Source of the DNA: Mugil cephalus
Lineage: Eukaryota > Chordata > Actinopteri > Mugiliformes > Mugilidae
Length of the DNA stretch: 64,000 nucleotides
Assembly (NCBI RefSeq): GCF_022458985.1
Contig: NC_061774.1
Span: 6,314,616-6,378,615, forward strand
Direction: 5' to 3'
This document shows, one piece after another, positions 48,701 to 61,156 of the stretch (positions are counted from its first letter, which is position 1; every line of letters starts with the position of its first letter). A program made the translations under genes and the position numbers. The notes below the pieces were generated by a model. The model was given only the letters and a program-made list of their open reading frames with translations. It was not told the DNA's origin and searched no databases.

Positions 48701-49330
48701 CTGTGGTTGAAATGGAGTCAATGTGCCACAAACCAATTCTATCCTTGGATCCCAAACACAACTTGGAGCTTGAAAAAGCATAACAAAATGTTTTCCCTGT
48801 TGATATCTTACCCCAGTAGGGTACCAAAAATAAAAGGCTCCAGCAACTAATACTGTTGAGCTGAACCTTGTTCAACTTCTACAGCAAAACAGCAGTGTCA
48901 TTTGGCAAGGTGCTGCACTGGAGAACCTAGTGGGTAGCATTTCACATTATCATAAACTGATGTGCAGGAGTCTGACGGCTGATAAACATTCAGACACATT
49001 AATCTGTTAGTCTTACTCACCTCAGTGGATTGTATTTCATTATCTCGCCTTTACTATAAACAACAGGCCCCCCAACCAGTGCAGAGCCCTGTGATGTTTC
49101 CCATCCCCACTCAGAAGAATTGAGTTCCTTACAAGTCCCCGAAGCTTGTCCATTCTGTTTATGCAGATTAAATCTGCATTCTTCCTTTGTTTAAATCAAA
49201 GATATCTGCATATCATTATCTAATTGTGTTATTATCTGTTTTCTTTGTTGATATGTGTGATAAAGTTTCTTGTGTAGTGTGTAATTGTACAATATGTTTG
49301 GCGTTATTTATTAGTTCAATGTTCATTCGT
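45743..49330. other. Gene-poor intergenic DNA
   Basis: No recognisable gene. Two overlapping open frames at 48480-48875 (minus) and 48583-48783 (plus) have no known motifs and are probably chance or very old repeat debris. Confidence 0.5.
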
Positions 49331-49640
49331 AAGGAGGGAGCACACACCAATCTTGCGGACAAATCTTATTTTCACCAATTTATTCAGAGAAGTCAAACCA
49401 CATGCTAACATTTCAGACCGGTGGCCTTCAACAGAGCATGAAAAGAAGGAAGGTAAGAAAATTAAGACCATGTCGTTTATATACAGGATTTTACAGCTGA
49501 CTGGCTAAGAAAGTCACATGATAAAATTTCAATGTTTAACAAATGTTTTTTTCTTGATGTGACAGTGAGAAAATCAGAGGTGAATTATAGCACAAATTAT
49601 TTCATGCTCTGATGAAGGCCGTCAGAATTTACATCGATGA
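49331..49640. repeat. Repeat debris with inverted copies of a CATGCTCTGATGAAGGCC motif
   Basis: On the minus strand at 49401-49440 the sequence folds with outer stem CATGCT/AGCATG and inner stem AGGCC/GGTCT around ctgttga and gaaa. At 49603-49620 the plus strand reads catgctctgatgaaggcc, 17 of 18 bases the same. The flanking sequence is of a repeat type I associate with fish retroelement tails, without naming a family. Confidence 0.4.
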
Positions 49641-52600
49641 TTTTGGTTCAGCACCACAACACAAAGCACTGGGAAGGCACACAGTTATTTATTAGTTGTT
49701 TGGTAGTTTATTGTGTCTCATTTGTGGAGAACTGTGTATTCTAGGTTTTACTTAATAATGTCACAATAAAAATAGAACTTAAAATCATGTCAGTCGGGAT
49801 GACCAGGCCGACATATGACAGTGAAGTCTCTTGTGTCACGTGTAATACCCAGGTGGATATGAGTGTGCACACGATCAGCTGATGCAAAGTCTGAATTGTA
49901 GGGCGCTGGGGAAAATGACATGATTAGAGAAGCTCAAGTTCAGTTGAAACACAGTATATGCAGCTGCTCGAGATACATTAGTGTTGTAGTCAACCACATG
50001 CAATACGCACGCCAGCTGATGTTAAATGATTTAAGATACCTACCCACACTGAGCATGTCCTCTCTGTTTCCAGTTTACTGGCTCACGTGAAGCAACCTAA
50101 GTTAAGAAAACTGCCTTATATAAATAAATATTATTTTGCTTTGCTATAGATATGCTTTAAGTATTGCTTATATTTGGAACAGAAAACTAAATGTTGGAAA
50201 GAGAGGCTTGAGCTGAGATTGCTGTAGCAGCATCTCTTCCCATGAACATCTGCTGAGAGCCTCTCTCTCGAAAGCACGGTGAACATTCTCATTAAACTGT
50301 CAGAGAGAAAAGACCAAATAGCCATTTACAAAATCCTAAATATCTGCAGACACACATATTTGCACTCACCCGTGTATATTGGTGTGTGTGGAACTCACAT
50401 TAACAAAATCCCTGGAGATGAGTTACAGAGCTTAAAACACAGAGCTGTTGATCCAGGTGGCATCTGATTATTTTTGGCCACCAGGACTGACAGGAAATCA
50501 GTGATAGATGTTCTTGGATAACCTTATCACCCCTTAAACCTACCACAAAGATAAATAGTCTGCACTGAAAAAAGAAAAAATTTGTGATTCAGGCGGAACA
50601 AGTGTAACGTGATCTTTTTGCTATACCAATCATTAATTACATGAATGAAAATGGATAAACCCTGAAGTAAAAGGAAGGTGTTGGAAAACAAGAGACCGCA
50701 CATATACATATCATAAACTGTATATCGTGTATGTGGCTGCTAAAGGCGAAGAGAAAAGGAAAGACACTATGTTGATGTTGCAACATGTGTGACATTCTCC
50801 ACTCTTGCTACCATCAACGCATCTTTTCAGCACTTACTGATTAATTAATTCAGTAGAGCCCTCTCTTTCCTCTCCATGTGCGTGTATTTTTGCGCATGTG
50901 GCTGTGTGGTCCAAATCAAGTTTAAGACACAACTCCGCAGAGCAGAGCAACATAACCTTCCACATAGTGTGCATGAGACGCACCATCTGTTGCAGTGAGA
51001 GGTAACGGAGTCACCGTCTGTGCAAATGCCTGCCATGCAGTCTGGCACCAATTGAGCATTGCTCTATTTGGCATGGCACTTGCTATGAAACACCCTTCTC
51101 AGATCGCACCGTAATGTCTCAGCGCGTATGACAAACGGCGGTGTCCGTCTTTGTCAAACACCAGAGAGGACGAGATGATGAAGGCTAAGACTCGGATTGC
51201 TCACGCTGGCAGGCCGGCAGGAGTTAAAGCCTTATTAAATCACATTAAGCCTCTGTGAATATTCAAGAAGGAGACTCTTTTAAAAGAACTTCTTGTAAGA
51301 TGTTTCCTGCCTGTCCCATATTCATCCACTGAAACTGTTTGACAGCGGAAGAAAGAGAAAGAGGAAGTGTCCCAGAGGTTCGCTCAGAACAAGCACTACT
51401 CTGTTTGCAATCAAGTACAGACATGACGTCACTATACTGGGAGCCGTTCATGCGTGCAAGGGCTGCTTCTTAGTCAACTCTAAATGTTCGGAGGTGTAGA
51501 ACGAAGTCCTTAAACACATGTCACCAGGCTCAGTATTACTCACTGCAACATGAACTCTTGCCTCCACCACCTTACAGGAGAGCTGTGTACTCGCTCCCTT
51601 GTCCGTCCGACATAAACGCCTCCAGCAGATAAAATCATAAAACTTGCGGTTTGCTTTTCACGGCTTATTTTTTTCCCCCTAGACTTCCATTTCCTCCTGC
51701 AAATGTCAGATGATTGGCAGTAAGCAGAATATCACATAATGCGCACCCTCATTCAATACTTCTCAACCTGGGCACCAAAGAAGCAACTTAAATTGAAGGC
51801 TGCTTACCGTGATGGATTATGCAGCCGAATGTTCAAGCGTGTGCGTCTTGTTTACCACGGTGCAAAGGATAAATGGCTGCTAACAGCTTCTTTTGACTGA
51901 CAGCATGGTCCGATATCTGAAATTATGGCAACAAATATAGACGAGAAGCAATTAAGACAACTACCACGTAATTAAAAACAAGCTGGGAGATCTAAATAAC
52001 AATTAGAAGCTAGGTCCTTATGTAAAGACATGCCCACACCACTTATTTCATGCTGCTTAGACCCTCCTCTCAGGTTTGTGAAGGTGCATATAGGCTTCTT
52101 GACTGACATCTCCCTAATGTTCTGCACGAATGTTAACACAAGACAACTCAAGGCTTTACCTCCGCTGAGTCCCGACCACAGCAGAAGGTGGTACAGTACA
52201 ACAGAGTTTATGTCAACAAAGTTGAAGTGCTGCAAACTCTTACGTGGACTGCTCCAGATGGAGAGGTAATCGCAACAATGTGGTCAGCAGGGAGCGTGGA
52301 AGCATGACAGCAGGAAAAGCATATTTGGCTGCTTCAGTTTCAGGGTTGTTGTTTTGCGCATGCAGATTCACTGTGACACCGTCGTGGCTTCAGATGACAA
52401 AGTGTTGTGGCTAAATTAGTGACACCTGTGAGCTGCTTCATAATGACACCGACTTTATTCAGTTTTCTCAACAGGCGTAAAGAACATAAAGCATGTGTAC
52501 AAAAAAAAAAAACAGTTCACATCTGTCTGACTCATCAACGGGGTTTTAACAAGCCTCCATTTGGCTGTGTGAGTTCTGACATTGAGAAGTTTCGTATGAT

Positions 52601-55500
52601 AAAAAGACAGCATGTCTTTTAGAAAAGGTAAAAAAATGTTTTTAAAAAAAGTCTGTCATTGTGCCCAGATACAGCTGATGGATTTCAACCAAAAAAGCTG
52701 TTCAAATCCACCCAAAATATTTATATATCTATAATACTTTAACTCCTCCCTTTGTTTAAACTGGTGTAGCCTGGCAGAAATAGCAAAGCAATTGAAGCAC
52801 AGGAATCATAGGCAGCGAGCCACAGCAATCAACCACTGCAGCTACTCATATCTGCTACTGCAAAGTCTTTTGATGCCGTCGTGTAGTCCACCAATCGGCC
52901 TATAGAGCGTTCCTGTGCTAGAAAGTAGCAAGAGAACTTTAGCAAACACTAATGACAATAAGCAACTCCCCTTGTACAAGCAGCCTTGGGATAAATGCAC
53001 TTTGTTTTTCTATCAAATTAACATTAAATCTCAAATTTAGTTTGTCCATCCAACTCTTTTTTTATTTTTACTCTCAAAATAAAATTGTAAAGCGGCCACC
53101 GTCCCTCCGGGTATTTCTGAGACACCACACTGACAACAATAGGATGCATAGTGTGCATGCAGTACGGATGGACAAACTGTGGCATAATGAGCACATCTCT
53201 GATACTGCGTCATAAATCATTCTAGTTTTAAAACCGTCCAAAAAAACAGGTACGTGTCAAACTGGGTACTCTACTTTAAAGTGACAGGGGAGCAAGCAAT
53301 GCTTCTGTTGGTTTTTCAGAAGTTACAAGTCTGCGTTTAGCACTAAACATTCAGCAATTGTGTCTTAGTTCTAAGGAATATTTATAAAGCCCATTTATTC
53401 TCCATATCATTAGCATAATAGCATAAAAGCCTAAGTCATACTCGAATGTTTTCAGAAAACAAGAAAAAGCACAGTTTTGTGCGAGCACATTGGTATTTAA
53501 TTGATAATTGTAACAGTAACTCAGAAAATTACTTAGGCAATTTATGCTATGAGGCTAATGATATTTAGGGACTAGACAAGTGAGAGACCCTGAACCTACT
53601 GAGAGTAATTTCGAGAAAAAACAATAACACTCGCCACGAGGGGTTTTGGACTAAAAGACCAACATGCAGGAAAACTGACGGCTGAGGAGATTCAGATCAC
53701 GTTAGGTCTGTGTAAAATGAGGACGAAAAAGACAAGCCCCTCTGCACCCTCAGTCCACTGGGAAGGAGCCAAACACTTGAATGTTTTACCCGAAAACATT
53801 TTCTCTCTAATTCTCTGTAAACCATCAATGGGGCCCTTTTCATTCATGCAAAATTAAATGTTGATTTGAATAACAAATTAATGCAGATGCACATTGCAAA
53901 TATGTACTTTACGGAAAGATCCCCATGGCACTGAGTCGCTCCTTAAAGATTCATAAAGCAGTTTCAGAGCCCATCTCCCCATGTTTAAGCACTCAAAGTC
54001 CCAATAGAGATGTTAATGCAGTGTTCCAAATATTCTCACTGCAAGCTTGTTAGAGACTTGAAATTACAATCGTTGAGGCGTGAAGGCATTTTACAGATAC
54101 TTTCCAACTTGTGGCCTCAGCAAAAAATATAAAACAAAAACTTGAAACAACAAAGTCTCTCAGCTGCCAGCCCATGTAAGTCCAGTGAAGCACTAATGCA
54201 GAAAAGACATGGATGGCAGTAAAGATAATGCTAACAGGCTGAAATGGCTCTTCCAAGGTCTTCATTCTGTCTTTGGTGCACAGCTGGATCATCCTTTTGG
54301 AGCCCTGGGTTGCTTTGCGCTCACACAGACTCGTGCGTGCACACACAGAGAATCGCGCACACACTGAGTCTGGCTCCTCCAACATGGTGACCCTTTGTTA
54401 TCTGCTCTTCACCAGCTTTGTTTGCATGGATCATCTGGAAACTCCATTTGTTGTTGCCGTTTTGGAGATGCACTAAAAGGTGAGTCAACAAACTCTAAAT
54501 GCACATCCTGGCCTACTGATGTTCTTTGAACAACAAGGGCTTCTGAACCATAAAATGAACAGATGGTGCGAAAGTTGAATTCTTAACACTGGAAGATCAA
54601 TAACTGTCTGTTTCAAAACAGTGAACAGGGCTGAGAATTGAGCACTGCTGCTCTGGTCGTCGGACCAGGAACTGAATCCTCCTCTCAGAAGGGGCTAAAT
54701 ATTTTTCCTTTTATGAAACTAAAGGAGGTCATTTTTCAGTTTCTGATAAATACAACAATGTATTTTTGGAGAATGTATTTTGAAACCTTTACGGGGTGCT
54801 GTCCAGGTGATTTTCTGGGCTTGTAAACAGTCTTTTCCTCCTGTAAAACTCAGGAATGCTGTCATCCTGATCATTAAACAGCTGCTGAGAGTAAATATAG
54901 CCAATTTATGTCACTCACCTCCTAAACCGTCTCCAACCCAGGAAGAACATGCCTATTTGTCTGTGTTTTTACTGTATCTCCAATTAGAGGTCCCATGTAG
55001 ACATAAATATAGGCTATAAGCGCTCAAACTTGGTAGAGCTTAAAAGACTATCCTCAAATTGGAGGCTCACTTCGCTTTTAATGCTCCTTTTTATTGATTA
55101 TCTCTGTTCCAAATCTCAGACTCCCTGTTATATAAGCACAGTGAATGACAAGTGTTGGACCTTGAGTTGATGACAGAGGGCAAGAGAATGAATAGCAGGA
55201 ATTATGAAAAGGCAGTTCTTTAGCTCACACATCACCATGATGTTCAAGTAAAGCTGAATGGCTGGAGCTGAATAGATGATCCTTAAAATTATATTAGGTA
55301 AAGTATAATCAACATCACATTATAAATAAACACTAAGATGAATTTAAATACTATATAAAAAAAAGATACCAGAAAGTGTATTAAAAATCAACAGAGGAGG
55401 TTGAGATTATTATTATATTATTACTACTATACGCACGCTGCGGATATAACCATAACATTGTGATGTTTCTGTTGCTGGATTAACATGATCCCACTCTTTA
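49641..55500. other. Gene-poor intergenic DNA
   Basis: AT-rich, no exon or RNA gene recognised. Holds only short simple runs such as the A tract at 52499-52512. Open frames are short and without known motifs. Confidence 0.5.
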
Positions 55501-55519
55501 TTACCCTGCCCTGACCACG

Positions 55520-55975
55520 CAGCCAGGCTCTTTAATGTCCGTTCCCGCAGAAACAGTTCTCCCTCCTCTCCTCCCTCTTGCAGTGGCTCTTCCCAGCACT
55601 CAGCATCTCTCCAACGGAGGACTCAAGGACTCGTGCGACCACCTCGACGCGCAACAGAAGGCTGTCTCTCCCTCTCTGCCACACCGGACCATACAGCGCA
55701 CAGGACAACTTTCCCTCGCAGTTGTCACGTATGGCTCTGCCTTTGCGCAAAAGCGCGACTCTAACAGCGTCTTGGAGGAGAATGATGGGATTCTGAGATA
55801 TAGCAGACAGCAACAAAATAGCTAAAACACGCTTCAAGGATTTTTGAAGAGAGTGTTCACTTCGCGCAAATAATGATCTCCAAGTGCACAACAGGATATC
55901 TTATTGTTAACGCGTAATTATCCCGCTGTAGGTGTACCTCCGACGCAAAACCGTGTATCCTCATTTTACATTGTC
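55520..55975 (+). promoter_or_regulatory. Possible 5' UTR / promoter of an unrecognised gene
   Basis: About 450 bases of CpG-containing, GC-richer sequence (accacctcgacgcgcaacag, acgcgtaattatcccgc, ttcgcgcaaataatg) inside AT-rich desert. It leads into a small candidate coding exon with a good donor. It has upstream ATGs, which is common in 5' UTRs of receptor-type genes. Confidence 0.35.
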
Positions 55976-56018
55976 ATGGATCTGTGGGGAGTTTATCTCT
56001 TTCACCTCATAACTTTGG
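55976..56018 (+). CDS. Possible first coding exon (signal-peptide-like), product unknown
   Basis: The ATG at 55976 has G at -3 and G at +4. It opens MDLWGVYLFHLITL and then splits a Gly codon at a strong donor (gg|gtaagt, phase 1). A short hydrophobic leader ending at a phase 1 intron is typical of secreted and receptor-type vertebrate genes. The preceding 450 bases look like a 5' UTR. No other exon was recognised in the remaining 8 kb, which fits a long first intron. The gene cannot be named from 14 residues, and the exon itself is a prediction. Confidence 0.3.
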
Positions 56019-59000
56019 GTAAGTGGCGACCAGTCTTTTTTTATTATTATTTATTTAGTTTCCTCAGTGTTATCAGTCTCAGCGGGAAAGGAATGTAGTC
56101 GAACCTGCTCCATTATGCGCTTCATTGAAAATAATCAGTGGATAAATGACTCAGAAGGAGTTTGCCGCTCGCTCTGTCTTTGAGCCCTTTGTTGTATCTC
56201 CGATTTGACTGTAAGTATGGAAAGTAGTATTGTTTTTTGTTTATGAGCAAAAACTCAGGAACATAAATCACGGGTCACAAATAAAAAAAATAAAAATAAA
56301 AATAAAATAATAATAACATATCTCTTGCATAAGTGTGTGCGCCTGGGGTGTATGTGTGCGTGTTTTTTTTTGAGTGTATGCAGACGTGTGCTTGCGTGGG
56401 TTACATGTTTTGGACTATTAGTTGCCTTTTGACCAGCCGCAACGCATTACCGCTACACATCGAAATATCATGAATGGATACGCCTTACAATAATATTGAA
56501 AGGTTTTTCACTCCCACGCTGAAAAATATCATATTTTATTTTTCAGAAGTATTACTTTGCCATCTTTACCATCCGCAGCCACATATCTGTCATTTCACCA
56601 AGTGTCACTGAGATACCTTTTCTCCATGTAATTGAATGAAACTAGAATATAGATTTTTTGTTGTTGTTGTTGTTGTTGTTGTTTGTTTGTTTTTTGGCAA
56701 TAATCCGCTGTCTCTGAGAGGAGAGCAGCACATTATTTGACTCTCAGTGTCTTTTTGTCACCAGACACAAACGTGTCAATCTCAGTGCGGCCCCAATGCT
56801 AACTAATACGATTATATCCACTGATGAGCATGACACCAAAGAGGATCATTCTCAGTTTGAACCAGCTTTCCTGCTTAACAAACACAGGAATATGCATTAT
56901 GTCTTACCCTCTGTATTCATTATTAATACCCTCTTAGGAGGTCTTCATCAGAAAGATGAATGGAGACGTCAGTAAGAAAAGCTGAATGGAAAACGTTTGC
57001 TTTCTGAATCAGCTTCTGTCTCTGTACAGACCTTCGATGAAAGCACTTTTTTGGCATGATTTGATGGCCAGTGGATGATTACAAATAGACAGCGGACCTG
57101 AAATAGACCTGAAAACCACCCTCTCACCAATATGTGGAATAAAAGCGTGTGTGTTCAGGAGACATTATTCATATATTGTGATTAGTTTAAGTTTCTAAAT
57201 GGAGCCTTTTTAGCCATCTGCTCAAATCAATTAGCCAAGATCAAACTGCAAAAGGTCAGAAACTTCAGCCTGCTTGGATGACTCAACACATTAACGCAGG
57301 GCAGCTTCTGTGATATCCAAAGCCTTTATAAGGAGAAAAATAAAAAAATCACACATTACCCAGCTCTTATAACTTAGTTAGTCCAGGTACGAGCGAACAC
57401 AGAGGGATCTCAGAATGACCACACTTTTCCAGAAAGAGCTCTTAAAGCAAACATCAGGAGCAGTAAGTCTCAGCTGGGAATAGAGCCATTAGAGGGGAGC
57501 ATTGTTGGACTATTTCTCGTCTTCGTTTTCTTTTGCCTCTCTTTGTTGAGCTGAACTCGGGTTACAGCAGTGTGTGCTTATTTGTGCTCACAAAGAACTA
57601 CTCAGAAATACGGAGTCAGCCATGTTCAAAAGAAAATTCAATAAACCATGAGTTTCATTATTGCGAGCTTCAGAGACAGCAAGACAAGAGGCCTTGCAAT
57701 CAATGTCAACAACAACGTACAGAATTTTTAACGTTTTTCAATTTAGCACATCAAGTTGCATTATAAAAATCCATGTTATAAGTCCATGCAGCTTAAATGA
57801 TTACGCAATTAATTAATTAGTTGACTGACAGGCCAATCAATTTAAGATTTTTTTTTTTTTTTACAAGGAAAAATAAAAACATTCACTAATTCTAGTTAAG
57901 TTGACCCTTGGAAATCTTAATCTGGTCCTCTGACGAAACTGTACTCAATAATTACGATAATAATTTATAATTATAAATCATAATGGTTTAAAGCTGTAGA
58001 AATAGACTGAAATGATTTCCCAGGAATGCCATTAAATCAATATGTTTACACAGGATTTGGTTTGTTAAAGCTTGTTAATTAATTGGCTGCATCCACGCCA
58101 TGATTAGATTGGTCGGTCTGAGCCGAGACGTGAACCTTTAGCGGAGATGACGCTCAGTTGACGCCCGAAGGTCCTGAGGAAGACGTTAATCTATAGCAGA
58201 GGGTCAGTTTATGCATTCAGAGGAGGGGTGGAGTTCAAATCGAATCACTGTTGCCTCCACTGTTGTGGAAAATGAAAATGAATCCGAGGCTAGTAGTTGA
58301 CTGTCCGAGCTTTTATCTTATCTGCATGACAAATGTGCACCGGGGCTCCCTCTGACAGCTCCACAGTGAAGTTTAAAATTACACAGAATTAAGCCCAATT
58401 GTGCAGTGTCTTCTTTTTCGGTTAGGTAATAATTTCTCTGCAGTATTATTTTGGGATGGCAAAAGATGCAGACACGTCACAAGCATTTCACATCAAGTAT
58501 CAGTTGTAAGCCAAGGTGATTGCATTTGAAATTAATAGGTCATGTTGAAGGCGTAAGGAGTGATCCCTGGTGGTTACAGTGAAATACCACTGGCAGGTGA
58601 CAGGGATATGCAAATTTATTGCTCCTCATATAATTTAAATATTTTGATAAAGATCTGTCACACCTTCTTAGATTGTCCTCAAATTTCCATGGTATAAAAG
58701 ACTGTTAACTCATTCAGGACTGCTTGCTTACTGCAACAGCACCCCGATTCAGCCCAGCTTCATGCTGTATGCTTTGATTTAATGGTTTTGACATTGCAGG
58801 ATATGACCTGTGTGTTTAATGGAGACCGATAAGTACTGCCAAGCATGCTATTATCTAGCATATTGGCTGGCCTCTTGTAGGAGCATTTGTCATGAATCTC
58901 ATTTGAAGCTGGTAGCACCCATGGTGAAGAGACAAGCCATTAAATACTCATGCTTTCTTCCCGCGGGATAGGTAGGTCAGTTTTTTAATCCCAGTAAAAT

Positions 59001-59738
59001 GGCGAGAGGAGATGGTGCTGTTTGGAGTTTGGAGTTGCGTTGATATCCATTTAACACAGAAACCACACAAATGATACAAAATGAATTTTCACAGTCATTG
59101 CTGGTCAAGGTTAAATAGCTCCACTCTCATCACTGCTAAATCACAAAATGTGTGCACCTTATCTAGCTGTGTTTGCGTTATGGGGAATTTGTTTCACCGC
59201 AGCGTTTGCAGTAGATATTTCTAGTAGACAATGTCCACAAAACTATAACATTTTTCTTGGCAAATGAATGTGTCACCTTAAGAAAAATAAATGCAACAAC
59301 TCAGTCTTTATAGCTGTGGGAGCCATAGTACAGTATGTATTTGAATGCATGCTGTGCCATGTCTAAAGAATGCAGAACGTAATGTATAGATAGGAACCAA
59401 TCTTTGCTGCATCAGGTGTTCCACTCTGGAGGTAAACTATTATGTGGAATTATGTTCAACTTTGACACAGACTGATGAATAATAAATGGACTGAGACCAT
59501 GGTGTTTGTGAGTTTGTTTTCCATGGTACTCAAATTTCCAGCAGATAGTCCTTTCCATTTTGTACTGATTGTAGGAAAATAAAAGTCTGGTTCGAGGCCT
59601 CATCACCACCCACGTGTCTGATTTGTTCAACAAACAAAACGCAAGACCGGGGAAATTCAAGCATTCAGTTGCATGATGTTTTTCACAACTAAGTCTCTTT
59701 TACTTAGTAGTTAGAGCAGCTAACAAAAAACTTTTAAT
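56019..59738. other. Non-coding DNA, possibly first intron of the gene at 55976
   Basis: No exon seen. Simple repeats: an AAAAT-rich run at about 56282-56315 and (TTG)n at about 56658-56682. The rest is AT-rich with no recognisable transposon. Confidence 0.45.
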
Positions 59739-59739
59739 A

Positions 59740-59860
59740 CGAGGCCAGAGAAGTCCAGACAGCTCTCTCACCGGCTACTTCCACCAGCTCCTCTGGAGGA
59801 ATCCCCAGGCGCTCCCAGGCCAGACGGGGATATATAATCCCTCCATCCAGTCCTGGGCCA
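59740..59860. repeat. Teleost interspersed repeat fragment
   Basis: The text ccaccagctcctctggagga, then ccccaggcgctcccaggcc and tataatccctccatccagtc matches a repeat that I recognise as common in fish. It is probably a fragment of a non-LTR retrotransposon region; the family is not assigned. Confidence 0.5.
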
Positions 59861-61076
59861 AAATATAGAAGCTAAACTTGCAATTTTGTTTCCATTTGCA
59901 TGTCAGAGAATATAGACATTAGATAGGTGAGATTAGGTTGAACGACTTCTGATTTCGTTATACAATCATACATCATACATAAAATGCAACAATGAAATCT
60001 ATATTCTTGACCTGAACACACATTGTAGAGTCTCACATAAAGGAGGCTTTTCTGCAAGTTAACTGAAGCTTGACCGAGCTTCTACATGTATAGCAGCTAA
60101 AGGTTTAATAACTTTAGACAATGAAATCCATCAGCAAATTGTTGATATGCAGCCTTCCCTCTGTTACAGGAGCTGAAGTCGTTAATTGACTACTATTGAA
60201 AGGATTTGGACCGTTCCTCTACCAGCTTTAGCTGATGCCTTTTCAGATGAGTGTGCATTGCAGTAGTGCTTCTGTTGTATTTCAGTATTACATATTCTAC
60301 ATGTTGCGGAAAAATGGGCTTCATCTTTCCACACGCTTGGTAAACCACTAGTTTGCTGCAATGACCCACTGGGCTCGTCACCTGTCTCGAGACGTCAGTG
60401 TCATTATTGTCAAGTGGTCTGCAACTATCGGCTTCCTGCTTAAAGCATCATGGCACAGCAGTAAAGTCGACTTGTCGGTACAACCCCTGTGCCTATGCTC
60501 CCAAACAGTAATATAGAAACTCACAGCTGATTATTAGGCTGCCCAACCATAGACACTGTATAAAAGATGCACATAGCCATAATTAATATTAATTGGATAC
60601 TGCAATTCAGAACTTGACTCGACTCCCAAATTTGTTTTGTATTGGCAGACGTCATATGTGTATTTTAGGGCATTGTGCTTCAGTCAATTCCATGAATAGT
60701 ACTAAACCATCAAATTAAACATTTTAATTAAATAAGTGTATGACATAAACATGTGTGATATGGATCCTGGTTATTAAGACGTCAATTAAATATGAAGCAC
60801 AGGTTGGTGTATAAGGTACCTCTTAGAATAAGAAAAACATAACAAATACAAATAACACAGATTAAGTACAGCACACAACAAAGATTTAAATAAAAGCACT
60901 GATCATACACTGCACAATTACTGGGTTCCTTGTGCACTGATGTTCGTTCATCACTCTACGCCCTAAGCCATAACCACACTGAAAGTCAGCCTATGAGGAG
61001 TGACACAGCTTCATCACACACTGTAAACTTGAAAACGTGTTCTCTGTAGGCGTATTTTTTAACCTGCTTGCACGTA

Positions 61077-61154
61077 CACTACCCGTCAAAAGTGTGGACA
61101 CACCTTCTCATTCAGTTCAGTGGGAAAGTGTGTCCACACTTTTGGCCGGTAGTG
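61077..61154. mobile_element. 78-bp near-palindromic Tc1/mariner mini-element
   Basis: TA borders both ends (61075-61076, 61155-61156). The first and last 27 bases are inverted copies with only two mismatches (cactacccgtcaaaag versus cactaccggccaaaag, then tgtggacacac in both). About 20 bases of loop remain (ctcattcagttcagtggg region). The same end family is at 22660-22918. It could form a strong hairpin. Confidence 0.8.
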
Positions 61155-61156
61155 TA

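Noticed and set aside
48480..48875. 131-codon minus-strand open frame
   Set aside because: The plus reading of the same stretch is also partly open, no domain is recognised and stops flank it closely. Could be old repeat debris.
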